Assembly: GCA_020746875.1 (NCBI GenBank)
Contig: JAGTJL010000006.1
Coordinates: forward strand, 1,922,001-1,986,000
Reading direction: 5' to 3'
From: Rhexocercosporidium sp. MPI-PUGE-AT-0058
Lineage: Eukaryota > Ascomycota > Leotiomycetes > Helotiales
DNA: 64,000 nucleotides
Position 1 is the stretch's first letter. Each line of letters opens with the position of its first letter. Below are positions 35,241-47,754 of the stretch, piece after piece. The translations under genes and the position numbers were made by a program. The notes under the pieces were generated by a model. It was not told where the DNA came from and made no database searches. It was given only the letters and a program-made list of their open reading frames with translations.

Positions 35241-37416
35241 CTTGTTCTGGTATGAAAGAGTGCTTGCGATTGACGCTCGAGGGACTGAAGAGGAGGTTGG
35301 GGAGATATCGAGAGAGATCGAGAGATGGAAGAAAATGGAATAAGTCCAGGGGAGGAGTTCAACATTGCCCGCTATATTTTTAAACTAGAGTAAAAGCCCT
35401 AATGGAATGGAGATTGATTAATTAGCCGAGATCGGAGGCAAAAGAAAGACAAGGAAACGCGAAAAGCTGCCTGAGAAGTTCAACAGGGACCAGTTTGCCG
35501 ACAGTCCAAGGCAGAACAAGTGGATGATCCGTCAAGACTTTCTATCTAGAGACGTTGACCTCGATAGATTGCAGAATGATGGTAAGACAGATGGGTAGTT
35601 TGCATCTATTTCTCCGCTTGGGAGACAATTCAAAACAATCAGGGGCCTTGCAGCTGAGAAGACGTGAGCAGCAAGGCCATGAAGCAGACTGCGGAAGCCA
35701 CGTACTACACGAGCTTTCTTTGTATTTTAGCTGATAATCTGCACTTGCTTTCCAACAGTAGACTTAGTTGTACTCCAATGGCACAAGCCAACGAACTTAA
35801 ATGGCAGGTGGTTGCAAGGACAGATAGTCCATAGCATCTATGATCAGGAAGTTATCCAACAGATGGTGATGTACTACATCTTTGATAGCATTTGTTAGAT
35901 GCTGAGTAATCGATTTGTAAAAATTGTTTATAGGCAAGGGATATGTGATAAATCAGACAACGCAAGTGCTTCCCAGTCACTTCAAAGCGTAGCAAGTAAC
36001 AACAGCTCCGGAGGCCATTTCTCTGCCAACTTTCAGCATAGCTTCATCTCTTAAAAAAATGGCTTTTTTGAAACTTTGGTCTCTCGATTTTAAGTAATAG
36101 CTCGTCAAAGATAGCTAGGTAATGGATAACTTACGTGAAGTCCAAGTGACCTCAAGAGAGCAGGACGGTGAAAGTGGCACGAATTCTAAGGCTGAAGTAC
36201 ACTCGGAAGTCGGGAGAGTTCCGGTGTAATTGTGCCACCGGACAGTCCCATCCCCGAAGCATGCTCAAGCGGTGTAACCCACGGTCTGCGTAACCACAGG
36301 AATGTTATGAGAATTCTATCATTTGTGGTGTCGTGCTGAGGGGTGATGTTGGCTTCATGCCTCGCTAGAACAATTAGGGCGCAGTTGTCATGACAAGACC
36401 AACATCATCATCACCCGAGGGATATTTGCCTAGAACTGGCCAGAAAGGTGCTTCTGGAGGTGTCCCAGGGACAAACAACCATACTTTGTATTTTCTTTTC
36501 AAAATGCACGGAAAATCGGAAAGTTTGCCAATCACGAGTGTCTAGGCGAGGCAGTGACTCTAGGCAGGGATTCTTCCCGCTGTTTAGATTTTCTACGTCA
36601 CTTTGCATCTTGATCAACTTCTCAAAATGATAACCAACATAGTCTTCCAGGAAAAGCGATCCGTCCATCCATCGACCTGGAGAGGGGGCCAAGCCAAACT
36701 CATTGTTCTTGTGATCCCCTCAAAAGCAGTGGCCCACCTCCATCTCGGTTCAGATCCTGGAGATGGAGGAGTAGCCACAAGCCACACACTCGCAGGGTGA
36801 CGTATTACGAACAAGGGGAGAATGAGGCTTTTAGTATTGGAGTTTTGGGGTGGGGGCCGGGTTTCCCATCGCAAAAGGCGCACAGGCATTGGAACACTTC
36901 GAGTGTAGGAATTCTGTGCGTTGTGCTTCCTTTGCTGGACTACGATTTCCATGGTATGTGAGTGCATAGAGGTGGGGTTGAATCGTTTTAGATTTTCTGT
37001 TCTTTTATTTTGCGATCAGGAAATGCAGCTGGTCACTCTCTAATATTATTGCTGAGAGGTGCTGCCTGACTGCCCCCCCTCGAGGGGGTTGTCTTGCCGC
37101 TCCTGCCATGAAGTCGGACTATATCCAATCGTCGACTGTTGTTCACAAATGGAAGGCGGGGATGGTGTTCCCCAGATCCTTCTCCATGTCGACCGTTGCA
37201 GAACAGTGTCGATCGACTGACGCAAATGCTTGTAATGCTTGTCGATTCATGACAACTTGGCGACGATAAAACACCCGTTCCCCCTTCTCAATGTCATCAT
37301 GCAGCATTTGGAAGTTTGCACTTCTTTAGGCATTTAAAAGCCCCGTATTATCTCCATAATATCTATCATTTCCCATCGGAATTTCTTTGCCCCAGAGTTT
37401 AGAGCTTCCTTCCATC
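35241..37416. other. 2.2 kb gap between divergent peroxygenase and sugar transporter
   Basis: Holds both promoters. A TATA-like AT stretch lies at 35373-35385 for the peroxygenase, and a TTTAAAA box near 37332 for the transporter. Frames at 36411-36967 overlap on both strands and lack motifs. Nothing else supported. Confidence 0.5.
35373..35385 (-). promoter_or_regulatory. TATA-like element of the peroxygenase gene
   Basis: Read on the minus strand the segment is TTTAAAAATATAG, about 130 bp before the peroxygenase ATG, a plausible distance for a fungal core promoter with a short leader. Confidence 0.45.
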
Positions 37417-39851
37417 ATGGACTCATCATCTCATACTGCTGGTAAGGTTAGCACTGAGTCTGGAGAGACTCGCGTCGAGAATGCTGCTGTCCAACGAAAG
37501 TCAAGTGCTGGCGTCGGGAAACAGGACCTGGATAGCCTTAGAGCGAACATAAATGCTAAGATAGCGAACCCCCTCGCTGGATATGCCAATGCTGAGCTAG
37601 AAGCAAAAGGAGAGGAATATGTCAGGGCAAATCAGATAGGAGACGACGAGGACATCCGTGCCTTCAGACTCGGAGCAATCCTTGCTAAGGATCCCAACCG
37701 CCATGCAGAGGTCCAAGGTCTCACCGACGAGGAGCGGGCGGTTTTAGAGTCCGAGATAACTCGCAAATGGAATCAGCCATTCAAACTTTTTGTCGTCATC
37801 ATTCTCTGTAGCATCTGTGCAGCAGTCCAAGGCATGGGTACGTCAATGTTCTGTTCACTTGCATTCTACTCTGCTGACTGTCTTCTCAGACGAGACTGTC
37901 GTCAATGGTGCTCAGATTTTCTATGGAAAGCAGTTCGGTATTGGGAATAAGGAAAGCTCGAGGCAGACATGGCTTGTAGGCTTGACGAACTCAGCGCCTT
38001 ATCTGTGCTGCGCAGTCATTGGATGTTGGATGACCATTCCTTTGAACAACTGGTTTGGTCGCCGTGGTACAGTCGTGAGTCTTTTTCATGTTTTGGCAAT
38101 GGGGAAGACAGGGGAGAGCCCTTACCGCAACCTAGGTTTTATCGTTACGCAAACGTTTAGAGTTCCTGAAGCATCACTGACGTTGGAGTTTCAGTTTATT
38201 ACCTGCGTCATCAGCGCTGTTGCTTGCATATGGCAGGCCTTTACCAATTCCTGGTGGCATATGTTTATTGCCAGATTTGCTCTTGGGTTTGGAATCGGCC
38301 CCAAATCTGCCACAGTACCTATGTATGCAGCGGAATGTTCTCCACCCCAAATCCGTGGCGCGCTCGTCATGCAATGGCAGGTCAGTGGTCTTCCAACTTA
38401 TTTTAATGATTGAGAAACTCCTCAGGAGTACATGCCTCTGTCCCGAAGCCGAATCGGCACTTTGAACGTTCACTTGCGAAATGAAATGCTAACCCGTAGT
38501 TGTAGATGTGGACTGCTTTCGGTATAATGGTTGGGTATGCTGCCGATTTAGCTTTCTACAAAGTTGAAGATGTTCCAGGCATCACTGGCCTAAACTGGAG
38601 ATTGATGATGGGCTCTGCATGTCTTCCAGCAATCGTTGTCGTCTGTTTCGTCTTTATGTGTCCAGAGTCTCGTACGTCTTTTCTCGCCCTGAAATTCTCC
38701 ATGATCCATGATTTGAGATCGGATCCTTTGTTCTGATCCCGAGACATAGAAAATTATACTTGCTAACTCGTTGATCAGCCCGGTGGTATATGAGCAAATC
38801 TCGTCACGCCAAAGCCTACGAGTCCATGTGTAAGCTTCGATACAACAAGGTCCAAGCTGCCAGAGACATCTTCTACATGCATACTCTCCTCGAGGCTGAG
38901 AAGGAAAGCATGAAGTTGGGACAAAGTAAAGTGAGGGAAATGTTCACAGTTCCTCGGAACCGGAGGGCGATGCAAGCTTCCGAAATCGTCATGTTCATGC
39001 AACAGGTACGAGGTCGCTTTGAATTTCCAGACCGTGGCTAATAGCTTTACTAGTTTTGTGGTGTAAATGTCATTGCCTACTATTCATCTCAGATATTCCT
39101 GGATGCCGACCTCTCAGAAATGAGTGCTCTGGGCGCTTCTATGGGCTGGGGTGTTATCAACTTCCTATGTATGCGATTGTTGCTCTCCAGGGTCAACTTC
39201 ATTCCGTACTGTACTGACCTTCCTCTAGTTGCCATCCCAGCAGTGTATACGATCGACACCTTTGGACGCCGAAATCTCCTGCTGACGACTTTCCCACTCA
39301 TGAGCCTCTGCCTATTCTTCACAGGGTTCAGCTTCTGGATTCCAGCAGACTCAACAGCGCGTGTTGCTTGCGTCGCTCTGGGACTTTATTTATTTGGGAT
39401 GGTATATTCTCCTGGAGAAGGTCCCGTCCCCTTCACCTACTCTGCCGAAGCCTATCCTCTCTACATTCGAGCTCAGGGAATGTCCCTAGCGACTGCCACT
39501 ACATGGTTCTTCAACTTCATTCTTGCCGTTACCTGGCCATCTCTATTGAAGGCTTTCAAGCCCCAAGGAGCTTTCGCCTGGTACGCCGTTTGGAACATGA
39601 TTGGTTTTACTGGAGTACTATTCCTCGTGCCTGAGACCAAAGGCAAAACTCTGGAAGAATTAGATCAAGTCTTCTCGGTCAGGTCCCGCGACCATGCTGC
39701 GTATGGAGGGAGACAATTTATCTATTTCTTCAGGAAGTATCTGTTCGGACGGAATGTCGAGAAGGCAACATTGTACGAGCCTGACCAAGTCGAACACCAT
39801 CCTACCAGCTTTACTAGTGAGAAAGAGTCTGATGCTACCAGGAGAGTCTGA
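37417..39851 (+). CDS. MFS sugar/polyol transporter (SP family)
   Basis: Plasma-membrane proton-coupled or facilitative importer with about 12 membrane segments. Seven exons: 37417-37837, 37890-38074, 38195-38380, 38506-38671, 38779-39005, 39054-39168 and 39229-39851, giving 640 residues. Family marks: GCWMTIPLNNWFGRRGTV (loop 2-3 G-R-R), RFALGFGIGPKSATVPMYAAE, PESPRWYMSK after TM6, FAIPAVYTIDTFGRRNLLL, and a PETKGKTLEELDQVF end. The DETVVNGAQIFYGKQF stretch at TM1 recalls the fungal myo-inositol/polyol-like subgroup, which I offer only as a hint. The 130-residue cytosolic N-tail is longer than in hexose transporters. The start is the first ATG in frame. Confidence 0.92.
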
Positions 39852-40255
39852 TGGGTCTGTCTTGGAGCTAGCCTGGTGTCACATGGTTCGGGCCGATCAT
39901 TTTCCATTTGGACCGAGCCGATTTCATTATTATGACCTTTGTCATAATAGAACGGCTAACTATCTAGGGTGGTTTCCTTGATATCATATTTGATAATGAT
40001 AATGAATTGCATGTTTGTCTGAACCCCTTCTCTTCTAGTGGGGGCATCCTCGCTTAGCTGATTCCACACTTATCTGTTCATTGGTGACGTTCAAATGCAT
40101 GTATAGCTCACTCGAAGTATCTCATGGAAAGAATCCAGAAAGGTACAGGACTGGCCATCCGAGTACTAGAAAGCTTGCCATCTTTGCCATCCATACTATC
40201 CAGCTTCTATCTATAACTCAACATCATCGTCTCAAGTTCTCTCCACTCAAAGCCC
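39852..40255. other. Short gap between convergent genes
   Basis: Facing 3' UTRs of the sugar transporter and the glycine-rich protein gene. No other signal seen. Confidence 0.5.
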
Positions 40256-41184
40256 CTAGTCGTCCTTGTAATTCGCTCTTGCCTTAGCAAACAACCCATC
40301 CTTGTGCCAGTCATCCGGTGATGGTGCTCGTGGCGGCGGCGGCCAGTCTGGGTGGAACTGGGGGTGTCGCAGGAAATTTCCCCCACCTCCCCCGCCGATG
40401 CCCCTGAATCCTTGTTGTGTCATCATCGGGTTTGCAAGACCACCGCCATAGGGGCCTTGTTTGAACGGGTCCTGCATTCGAAGAGCACTGATTCCACCTC
40501 CTAAGCTACCTCCGCCGAAGGCTGGCTGCGGCATCATGTGCGACATAGCTCCAAGGCCACCTCCACCCAAACCTCCAAAGCCGCCGATGCCTTGCTGCCC
40601 CAACATGCGTTCTCTAAATCCATCAGAACCACCAAGTTCTTGCTCCATACCTCTTCCAAGTCCAAGTCCAAATTCAAGCCTCCCAAAGAAAGCTGGTTGC
40701 AGATGTCCTCGGCGCGTATTTCTTCCATAACCTAATAATCCATCCCCCTCATCCATACCACTCATACCAACCGTACCTCTCATAACCCCCATGCGCCTTC
40801 TACTACCATATCTATATCTATCTACACGTGCTCTACCTGGTGGATAATCCTCGTATCTGAGTCGTGGACCTCCTTTTAATGGACCCGCGAATGACTTCGT
40901 AAGCCGCGCTCGTAGCTGGTGTTACCAGGGCTGTTATATGGCCTGATGAAACCCCTTTCCTGTCTGGAACGACGCATCTGAGATGAGGATATGTAGGTTC
41001 TACTTTGTCTGTTTTGTCTGTTGGCATTATTGTTGGTTTGTGCTAATGCGTTTCGCTTTGTTGTTTCCGTGGCGCGCAGTGATGATAATGTTTTGCGATT
41101 TTGGTAGTAAGGAAGAAAGGAATTCGTAACTGGAATGAACGCTCCGTCTCTATATTCGTTGGCACATCGACGGAGCGAGTGCAT
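40256..41184 (-). CDS. Gly/Arg/Met-rich hypothetical protein
   Basis: Two exons, 41184-40926 and 40872-40256, joined by a 53 bp GT-AG intron that keeps frame, give 291 residues. If translation starts at the second in-frame ATG (40977) the protein is 222 residues. The middle is basic, with Arg-Tyr and Arg-Gly clusters (RVDRYRYGSRRRMGVMRG). The C-terminal half is Gly-rich with GG runs and Met-Gln-Pro patches, ending WPPPPRAPSPDDWHKDGLF and a charged tail. Such composition suits a disordered nucleic-acid- or condensate-associated protein, but I recognise no family. The C-terminal exon is convincing. The N-terminal third is less certain and could include false coding sequence. Confidence 0.6.
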
Positions 41185-42307
41185 CGAAAGATGGATGTGC
41201 TGTTTATGGGACTCTGTTAATGTTGAAATGATTGGGGGACTTCAGAAACATCGAGAAGCGGGCTATTCAAAGGCGCTCCCGCGAGTAGATGTTGGAATTC
41301 TGGCATCGTGAATCGAAGTATACCCTACCAAATGATCCTGACGAACACTGAGAGAAAGCTCTCCGTGGGCAAGGAGACAGAAGGAAGTAATTGAAGGTGA
41401 AATGGATAGAAAGAAGGCGAAGAGGAGCAAGTGAAGACCGAAGTCCAAGACCATGAATTGCCTGCCCGCTTTACGTTTCGCAACATCTGTGATTCCAGAG
41501 CGCTGGCTGGAGTCAACACGGGAATGTTCCAATACTTGTGACTGAAGCCGTACTGTAGACTCAGGATATTCAATAATCATTCGATTTTCGGATTTCTTTG
41601 GTTCTTCATCAACAAACAAAAGAAAGAGGCCCCCAGACTTACGACTGTAACAAGACCAATCTTCCACATCTGTACATTCACATCGGAGCTTGCCCACACC
41701 GCTTATGGAACCTTTTGCCCGCGAATGCACTTTGCTGACAGCCTTGAGCACTTCGGTCGTCACCGGCGGACCATTCGAATCACGCTTATTCGGCGTCGAA
41801 TCGCGACGCCCGGACTATTGGTTGTACTGTATATACCCCTGAACCACGAAAATGCTAAGTGATGTCAACTAGCGTGGATAGAATACACGGAGATGGATCC
41901 TACCGTAACTCCGGGTATATCCGATCACTAGGTCCGGCCCAGACTGTTGGGTTCTGGAGAGGGGTTGGATGTACCGGATGTCCGGTTTTTGAAGATAGGG
42001 GACGGGGATTAGGGATCGTCGTAAAAGACGAGAGATGCAATTCACACGAGATGTTGTAGTTCATGATTAATAGCGATTTTGATGATGCAATAGAGTAAAT
42101 ACAAGATGATGCACAGTCTATTAGATTTTAGAGTAGTAGAGTAGAAATATATACCTCTATGCCTGAAAATATACCCGAGGAAATGTATCCCTCTGTATCT
42201 TAAAGAGTGTGTCCAAGTCCCGCTCTATGAAAACCTGCCGTCCAACGCCATGGAAATGTAAAAGAAAGCATGATGGTACAAAACTCATAACCGATTGTAC
42301 TACTTTC
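41185..42307. other. 1.1 kb gap
   Basis: Between two minus-strand genes. A 166-codon minus frame at 41263-41763 lacks an ATG at its start and shows no domain, so it is not called. 42050-42190 is A/T-rich and probably the terminator side of the efflux pump gene. Confidence 0.5.
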
Positions 42308-44101
42308 TCAAGCAGCGCCCCCCATCTGGACCTTTCCCTTCAGATTCGTCCACTTACTGCACAAGCTAAATATGACTGCAATACCTGCGCTAGCGATCGC
42401 GATAGCGTACGCTGCTTGCAGACCCTTCATATAAGAAGCTACAATCCCTGGAACCACGTCCGCAGGGAAGTGATCCCGTATTTCAGTGACGCCCACAGTC
42501 AGAACCTCCGCAGGTGTAGTCAACGGAGCGTACTTCAAGAGACTGCTCTGCAGAACGTTCGAAAGAGCGACCTGGCCAGCTGAGACGAAGAATGCGCCTC
42601 CGATGGTTTGTGCAAATAGGATCATGGCTGTGACGGACGAGAGGTCTTCGGGTTTGGAGACGGCTTGCCCGATGATGATGGGTACTTGAAGGGCGAAGCC
42701 GATGCCGATTCCTGAAAGTGCCTGGAATCCGATCCAGGCTGAGGAGGATGAGTGTGTGCCTAGGGTGTAGAGAAGACCGGAGCCAACGGTTGCAAGGGCA
42801 CTTCCTGCGATCATCCAAGGGACTGCGATGCCATACGCTGAGATCATTCCGCCGGAAATTATAGTGGTGATTGTGCATCCGAGAATCAAAGGCAAGTTGC
42901 GGACACCAGAGTCGGAAGCAGACACGCCAGAAACGACCTGGAAGTAGATGGGGAGGTTGTAGAGGAGGAGGAAAAATCCGCCGGCGAGGAAGAAGATGAA
43001 GACCATTCCGCTCCAGATGTGGCGGTCTTTGAGGAGGCGGCCGACGATCATGGCGCGCTCGCCTTGGTACCACTCGATCACGGCCCACACTGCAAGGATG
43101 AGGACGAAGCCGACGAGGGTACCGATGACTTCTGATGAGTTCCAGGACTTTGTCTGTCCTCCCCACTGAAGAGCAAGAATGTAGCAGATGATGGCGCCCA
43201 TGACGACGAATGAGCCAGGCATGTCCATTTGAAGGAACTTCTCCTTGAGAGTGGCTTTGACTGGAACAGCTTGTGCAGGAGTTGTGAAGAAGAAGAGGAT
43301 GATGGCGGCAGAGAGTCCCCCAATTGGTAGGTTGATGTAGAAACACCATCTCCACGATACTTTCTCAGCGAAGACTCCTCCAAGAAGAGGTCCAATTACA
43401 CTTGCGATTCCGTATGCTGCGCCCATGAGTCCGGTGAAGGCAGCTCGCTTAGATGGTCGAGCGGAAAAGGCGATGATTGTGTAGGCTCCCGATGCGATAC
43501 CAGCTCCTCCTAATCCAGCAATGGCTCGTCCGACAATGAGCGCTGTACTGTTGGGTGCAACACCACAGATGAGAGATCCGACTTCGAAGATGAAGATGGA
43601 GATCAAGAAGGTCGTCTTGAGTGGGAAGTACTTGTAGCCTTTACCCCACGTCGATTGAAAAGCTCCTACAGTCAGGAAGAAGGCAGATCCATACCATCCA
43701 ACCAAGTCAAGTCCAGCGAATTCGTCAGTGATCTTAGGGATAGCAGTGGCTACGATCGTCATGTCGAGAGATACCTGGACGGTGTTAGCTTGATGTTCAG
43801 ATTATAGAGAAGAATTGGCTCGGTGAATTGAGAACGACTGTAAACATACCAGGAAGATACTGAGTAGCAAGGCAATGACAATGAATGCCATGCGGACACC
43901 GTCTGGATATTCGCCTTCATCATCGTCTCCTCCCACAACGGCTGGTGTATTTTTGATAGAGCCATCTTCCTTATCTGTGGGTGATTCGTCAAAGCTGCGC
44001 TTCGCTTCGAGACTCTCCTTGTTGAGTGATCCGGGAGGAGTTGGTGAGACGCTTCTTCCAACCTCTTTTTCCCCAGCAAGGGTTTCTGACCGGGAATCCA
44101 T
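42308..44101 (-). CDS. MFS efflux pump, DHA2 family (14 TM segments)
   Basis: Proton-driven exporter of drugs or fungal metabolites in the plasma membrane. Two exons, 44101-43850 and 43774-42308, give 572 residues. The intron lies inside TM1, between SIFL and [15 protein letters not shown]. The cytosolic N-tail of about 70 residues is charged. Family marks include [46 protein letters not shown] (antiporter-type motif), [19 protein letters not shown], and fourteen hydrophobic segments in total. The closest characterised proteins by pattern are fungal toxin and azole exporters of the DHA2 group. No biosynthetic gene stands next to it here, so the cargo is open. A TATA box lies 140 bp upstream of the ATG. 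Confidence 0.93.
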
Positions 44102-46477
44102 TCCTTCGAAAAGTGTGTATTAAAATGACAATAAGAGTGCGATGAAGAGGTGAGAAAGTCCAAGTATGGACGGACGAGAGAAGGATGAAGTGAACTATAC
44201 GAAATCTTATGACAGCCTAGCACGGAGGAATCCATACAGTACTTATATAAGAGAAAACATCTTGAGACGTAAAACGAAAGACAGGGGTAGAGCTTCACCA
44301 GGCAGCCTTGCGCCGGCTGAAGACTCCATTAGCTCACCAATCTTAGGACTCAAAGTGGATTAAGTCCAATCCAGTACCTGTAAGAAAGGGCTTGGCTTGA
44401 AAAAAGCGTGCTGACATGCGGTCTGGCAAAGGAGATAAAGTTGTTCCTCCGCCGTCAGCAATCTGCCACAACACGATGAAAAGACGGACGGATGTGGAGA
44501 GAAACGTAAACACCGACAAAGCAGGGATCACGCGTGTGCCAGACTAATTTGCGGCAACAATGATTCATCCTGCAAGGGTGTTAAGAGGCTTATCGTATGG
44601 CTAGTGGAGAGAGTAAGCTGGTTCACCGTGCTCGGCGGGAGCGAAAAGGGGAGTGACAGCGGATGAGTCGAAATGAGCTTTGTCATTGCCCACGAAGCGA
44701 GATCACGAGAGCGGTCGAGTTCGGCCGAACGCTGGATATCCAGCCGCATCTGCACAACCCGGAAACATTTCTCTTAACGACGAGCGGATTCTTTGTCTCA
44801 GGAAGTCTCCGACTGGGAGATGAATTAATAATGCAGGATCCTTTGCTTCGTAAGAAGCACCGGGGTGATGTATGGCTTTCCTCACGGCACGATCATGTTT
44901 TGTTTGTGAGTTGATACTTATCTACGTCTTCGACAAGGGGGTGTCTTGGCATTATCGTTATCAACACCACCCTCCCTCTCCAGTACAGTACGATAACTTT
45001 GTCCTACTGGTCCAGGTCCTCGTACTGGGAAACCACTCATCTTCTACGACTCAATGTTTTACAACAAAACAAAGGAATGCGCTCAACCCCCCTTAAAAAC
45101 GACCAGAATGGTATTCTCTTGCACCCCCGACTTCCGATTCGTTATCGTTAGGGCAAGCCGTCAGCTTACTCCGATCGCGATAATTTTCATAAGAAAGTGT
45201 GGTTGCGACCTGATCTAGCTTCGTTCTATATCCAGTCAAGGTACTCGGTGCTGTAGGTAGGAAGATGTCGGATCAACGATCTTGGATGTGGGAGAAGCGG
45301 TGAAACAGCTTGTTGCACTTCTTTACGGTTGGTTGTGCGACTTTCGTGCCTCGTCGTCTGATTTATTCTTGGGACTGTCGTACTGAGATGAGAGTGACTT
45401 CGTCGGTTCTTCAATGACGATTATGGGGTTATGTGCAGTTATGATCGGATTCGCGAGAATATCGTCTCCTTTCAGCGTGGTTGCTTACGCGTCGTTTGCT
45501 TTTCTTTTCATCGTTGTGGTTCAAGGTACGAGAGGAGAGGCCATCGAGTCATCAGCATGAATTCCAAGCCAATTACCTGGCTTGATCGTGTTCGATTGCA
45601 TGTTCTCCACTCTTCAAGGCGCGCTGCATTCAACCTATCCGAGCATGCGATGGACTATACGACTTGCAAAGCTCCGACTTTTGCTACGTCCGAAGGGACA
45701 GGTGCTGTATATTACCCTCTGGCCTCACAACAATCTCACCATCTCTGTAGAACATCACTTCCATCGACCCCTCTCAGCCGTCATCATTATTGCGGGGTAA
45801 GTAGCGGGCTGTCGAAAAGCTTTTTCAAGCCCTACCTGGTCATTTGTTTGATTTCTTGGGCTCGGCCTAGTAGCGCTGAGTGAGCTGCCGATCGAGACAG
45901 CCTCGATGGCTAGCGAGTTCAGTGTGTTGAAATTTTGATGACGGTGTAGGGACTGGGCCCGATATCCTGCTTCGGAGATCCGTTGCTCAAGTCGGTAGTT
46001 CCTGAGGAAAGGCAGATATGTGTGTAAGTAAGAATTTCGAGGCCTTGAACCACTCCTAAGCTAAAGCGAGGAAGGAGATGTTGAAGATGTAAGTATCTTC
46101 CTATTTGTTTGAGGTCGATACATGATGCAATAGACGTCAGACAGTATTCATTTATACTGAAAGTTGCTATTTCAGTAAGGGAGTAGTTTTGCACGTCGTA
46201 CTACTAAGGAAATCAAAGACGGGCCCACTAGTTCACGGTGCTTTCGCTTTCTGGAATGCATCCACAGGTTCGCATGTCGGCATAGCAGATTTGCGCATAA
46301 AGGGGTATTCATTATTCCTACCAAAAAACCAACGCAAATATGGACACAAATGAGATCCATCAAAACCATGCAAAGACTATTGTTATCACAACTTTCCCCT
46401 TCCCATCTATCCATCCCTCCCTTCATCCATTCATCAAGTCATATCGTACACTTGTCATCCTCCCTGGACCCAACAAT
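44102..46477. other. 2.4 kb gap
   Basis: Upstream side of the efflux pump and downstream side of the CsbD-like gene. Frames at 45431-45883 and 43759-44298 have no motif or splice partners. No gene, RNA or repeat could be supported. Confidence 0.5.
44243..44250 (-). promoter_or_regulatory. TATA box of the DHA2 pump gene
   Basis: TTATATAA, about 142 bp upstream of the pump's ATG on the minus strand. Confidence 0.5.
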
Positions 46478-47160
46478 CTACTGGTTCTGCTTCGCAATAT
46501 CATGCTCAGCACCACGCTGTTGCGTCTTTCCAACATCATGCTGCTCCTGAGCCTTCAACTGAGCCTCGCGATCTCCAGTGATACCAGCAACGGCCCCACC
46601 AACAGCTCCAGATACACGATTTCCGATACCAGTGCCCAGATCAGTGAGTTGGCCTTCAGCTTCTTGGCCCTTGCCCTCAGCGTTCTGTCGGGCGCCGGCT
46701 TGCTTGAGAGACTATTTTCATTCAAAATTTAGCTTTCATTCCGTCTCTTCTTTTGGTTGGGCTCAGAGTTGGGAATAAGGGAGGATGGGGAGACGGGAAG
46801 ACGAACCTCATTACCAACCAATCCACCCACGGCCTCCTTCGCAGACCCAACAGTCTGGTTCCACGATCCCTCGGTTCTCTTAGGGTCATCTTTTGTGACT
46901 GCGCCTGAGGAGGAAGCGCTCAAGTTGCCGACTTTGAGGGTGGCTTGCGAGGCATCGTGCTCGAGCTCGCCTTTGGACTTCTTAGCTTCGCCGGCGTTCT
47001 GTTAGTCTTGTTAGATCTCGCTCGTGTTCGAGCTGGGAGCAATGCTGCCTTATCTTACCTGGTCAGCAGTACTTCCAGACAAGCTGCCGAGGGCAGATTG
47101 AACAGCGCCGGTGGCACTGTCAACGTAAGACTGCAGGGTGGAGGTTTGCTTGTCAGACAT
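46478..47160 (-). CDS. CsbD-like stress protein
   Basis: Three exons, 47160-47059, 46998-46807 and 46711-46478, give 175 residues. The protein is hydrophilic and rich in Ala, Gly, Gln and Lys, without signal peptide or membrane segment. The core (NQTVGSAKEAVGGLVGNE) has the repeating G-x-x-K-E-x-x-G pattern of CsbD domains. Similar segments precede it (YVDSATGAVQSALGSLSG) and follow it (NRVSGAVGGAVAGITGD). Fungal members are often labelled mismatched base pair and cruciform DNA recognition proteins, a name from one biochemical study, and are usually stress-induced. The second intron has the less common donor GTTCGT. A TATATATA box lies 126 bp upstream, consistent with strong regulated expression. 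Confidence 0.88.
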
Positions 47161-47285
47161 GATTGCGGTACTTTGTTTGATTTGGTGTTGTGTGGTTGAA
47201 GTTCTTTAAAGTGTTGGAAGAAACGTAGTTGTTAAAGTTTTAGTTGTTGATTATCGAAGGATGCGAGAAGGAGACAAGCCCTGGG

Positions 47286-47293
47286 TATATATA
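47286..47293 (-). promoter_or_regulatory. TATA box of the CsbD-like gene
   Basis: TATATATA about 126 bp upstream of the CsbD-like ATG (minus strand), followed by an A/T-rich leader. Typical of inducible fungal genes. Confidence 0.55.
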
Positions 47294-47754
47294 CTGAAAG
47301 AAATTGCAGAAGTGAAGCATCAGGCAACCCCTCCTTCCTTGTGAATCTCGAAAGCAGGCCCCTATGATGTCATTCGTAGCCTTGCGTCAACCCCCACCAA
47401 CTCGCCTTCTCCCGCCTCGCTTGACACCACATCCCTGCCCAGGATCGCGACTTTTTGAGCAGCTGAAATGTCCGAAGGGTGTGATGCGTCATTTTGTCTT
47501 TTGTTTTGCCTGAATGTCTCAAGTTTTCTTGTTGCATATGATGCCATTTGTGGCTTGGGGGAAAAAAAGGTGATGGGAATTCCTTGTTTTGCACGTGAAG
47601 CAAGGGGTCATTTTACTCGCCATCCCAAAGGCTTAAGGTATTATCAAACTCTATTCGGAATACCTGTCTAAAGCTACAACTTCTATTGGAGCCAATGCAA
47701 ATCTCCAGCCCTGTGTCATATTCCACCAGAACGCCACATTAAAAATCCATCTAA
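47294..47754. other. Gap between the CsbD-like and oxysterol-binding genes
   Basis: Upstream of the CsbD-like gene, downstream of the oxysterol-binding gene. Short frames around 47362-47671 show no motif. Nothing further seen. Confidence 0.45.

Noticed and set aside
36411..36967. Overlapping frames on both strands upstream of the sugar transporter
   Set aside because: No motif, both strands open, position fits a promoter region.
41263..41763. 166-codon minus frame
   Set aside because: First codon is GTG, and a GTAAGT...AAG interval inside could be a 48 bp intron, but no family pattern is seen on either side.
42483..43355. 290-codon His/Arg-rich minus frame
   Set aside because: Out-of-frame shadow of the DHA2 pump's membrane region.
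43759..44298. 179-codon minus frame over the start of the DHA2 pump
   Set aside because: Shadow of the real exon in another frame.
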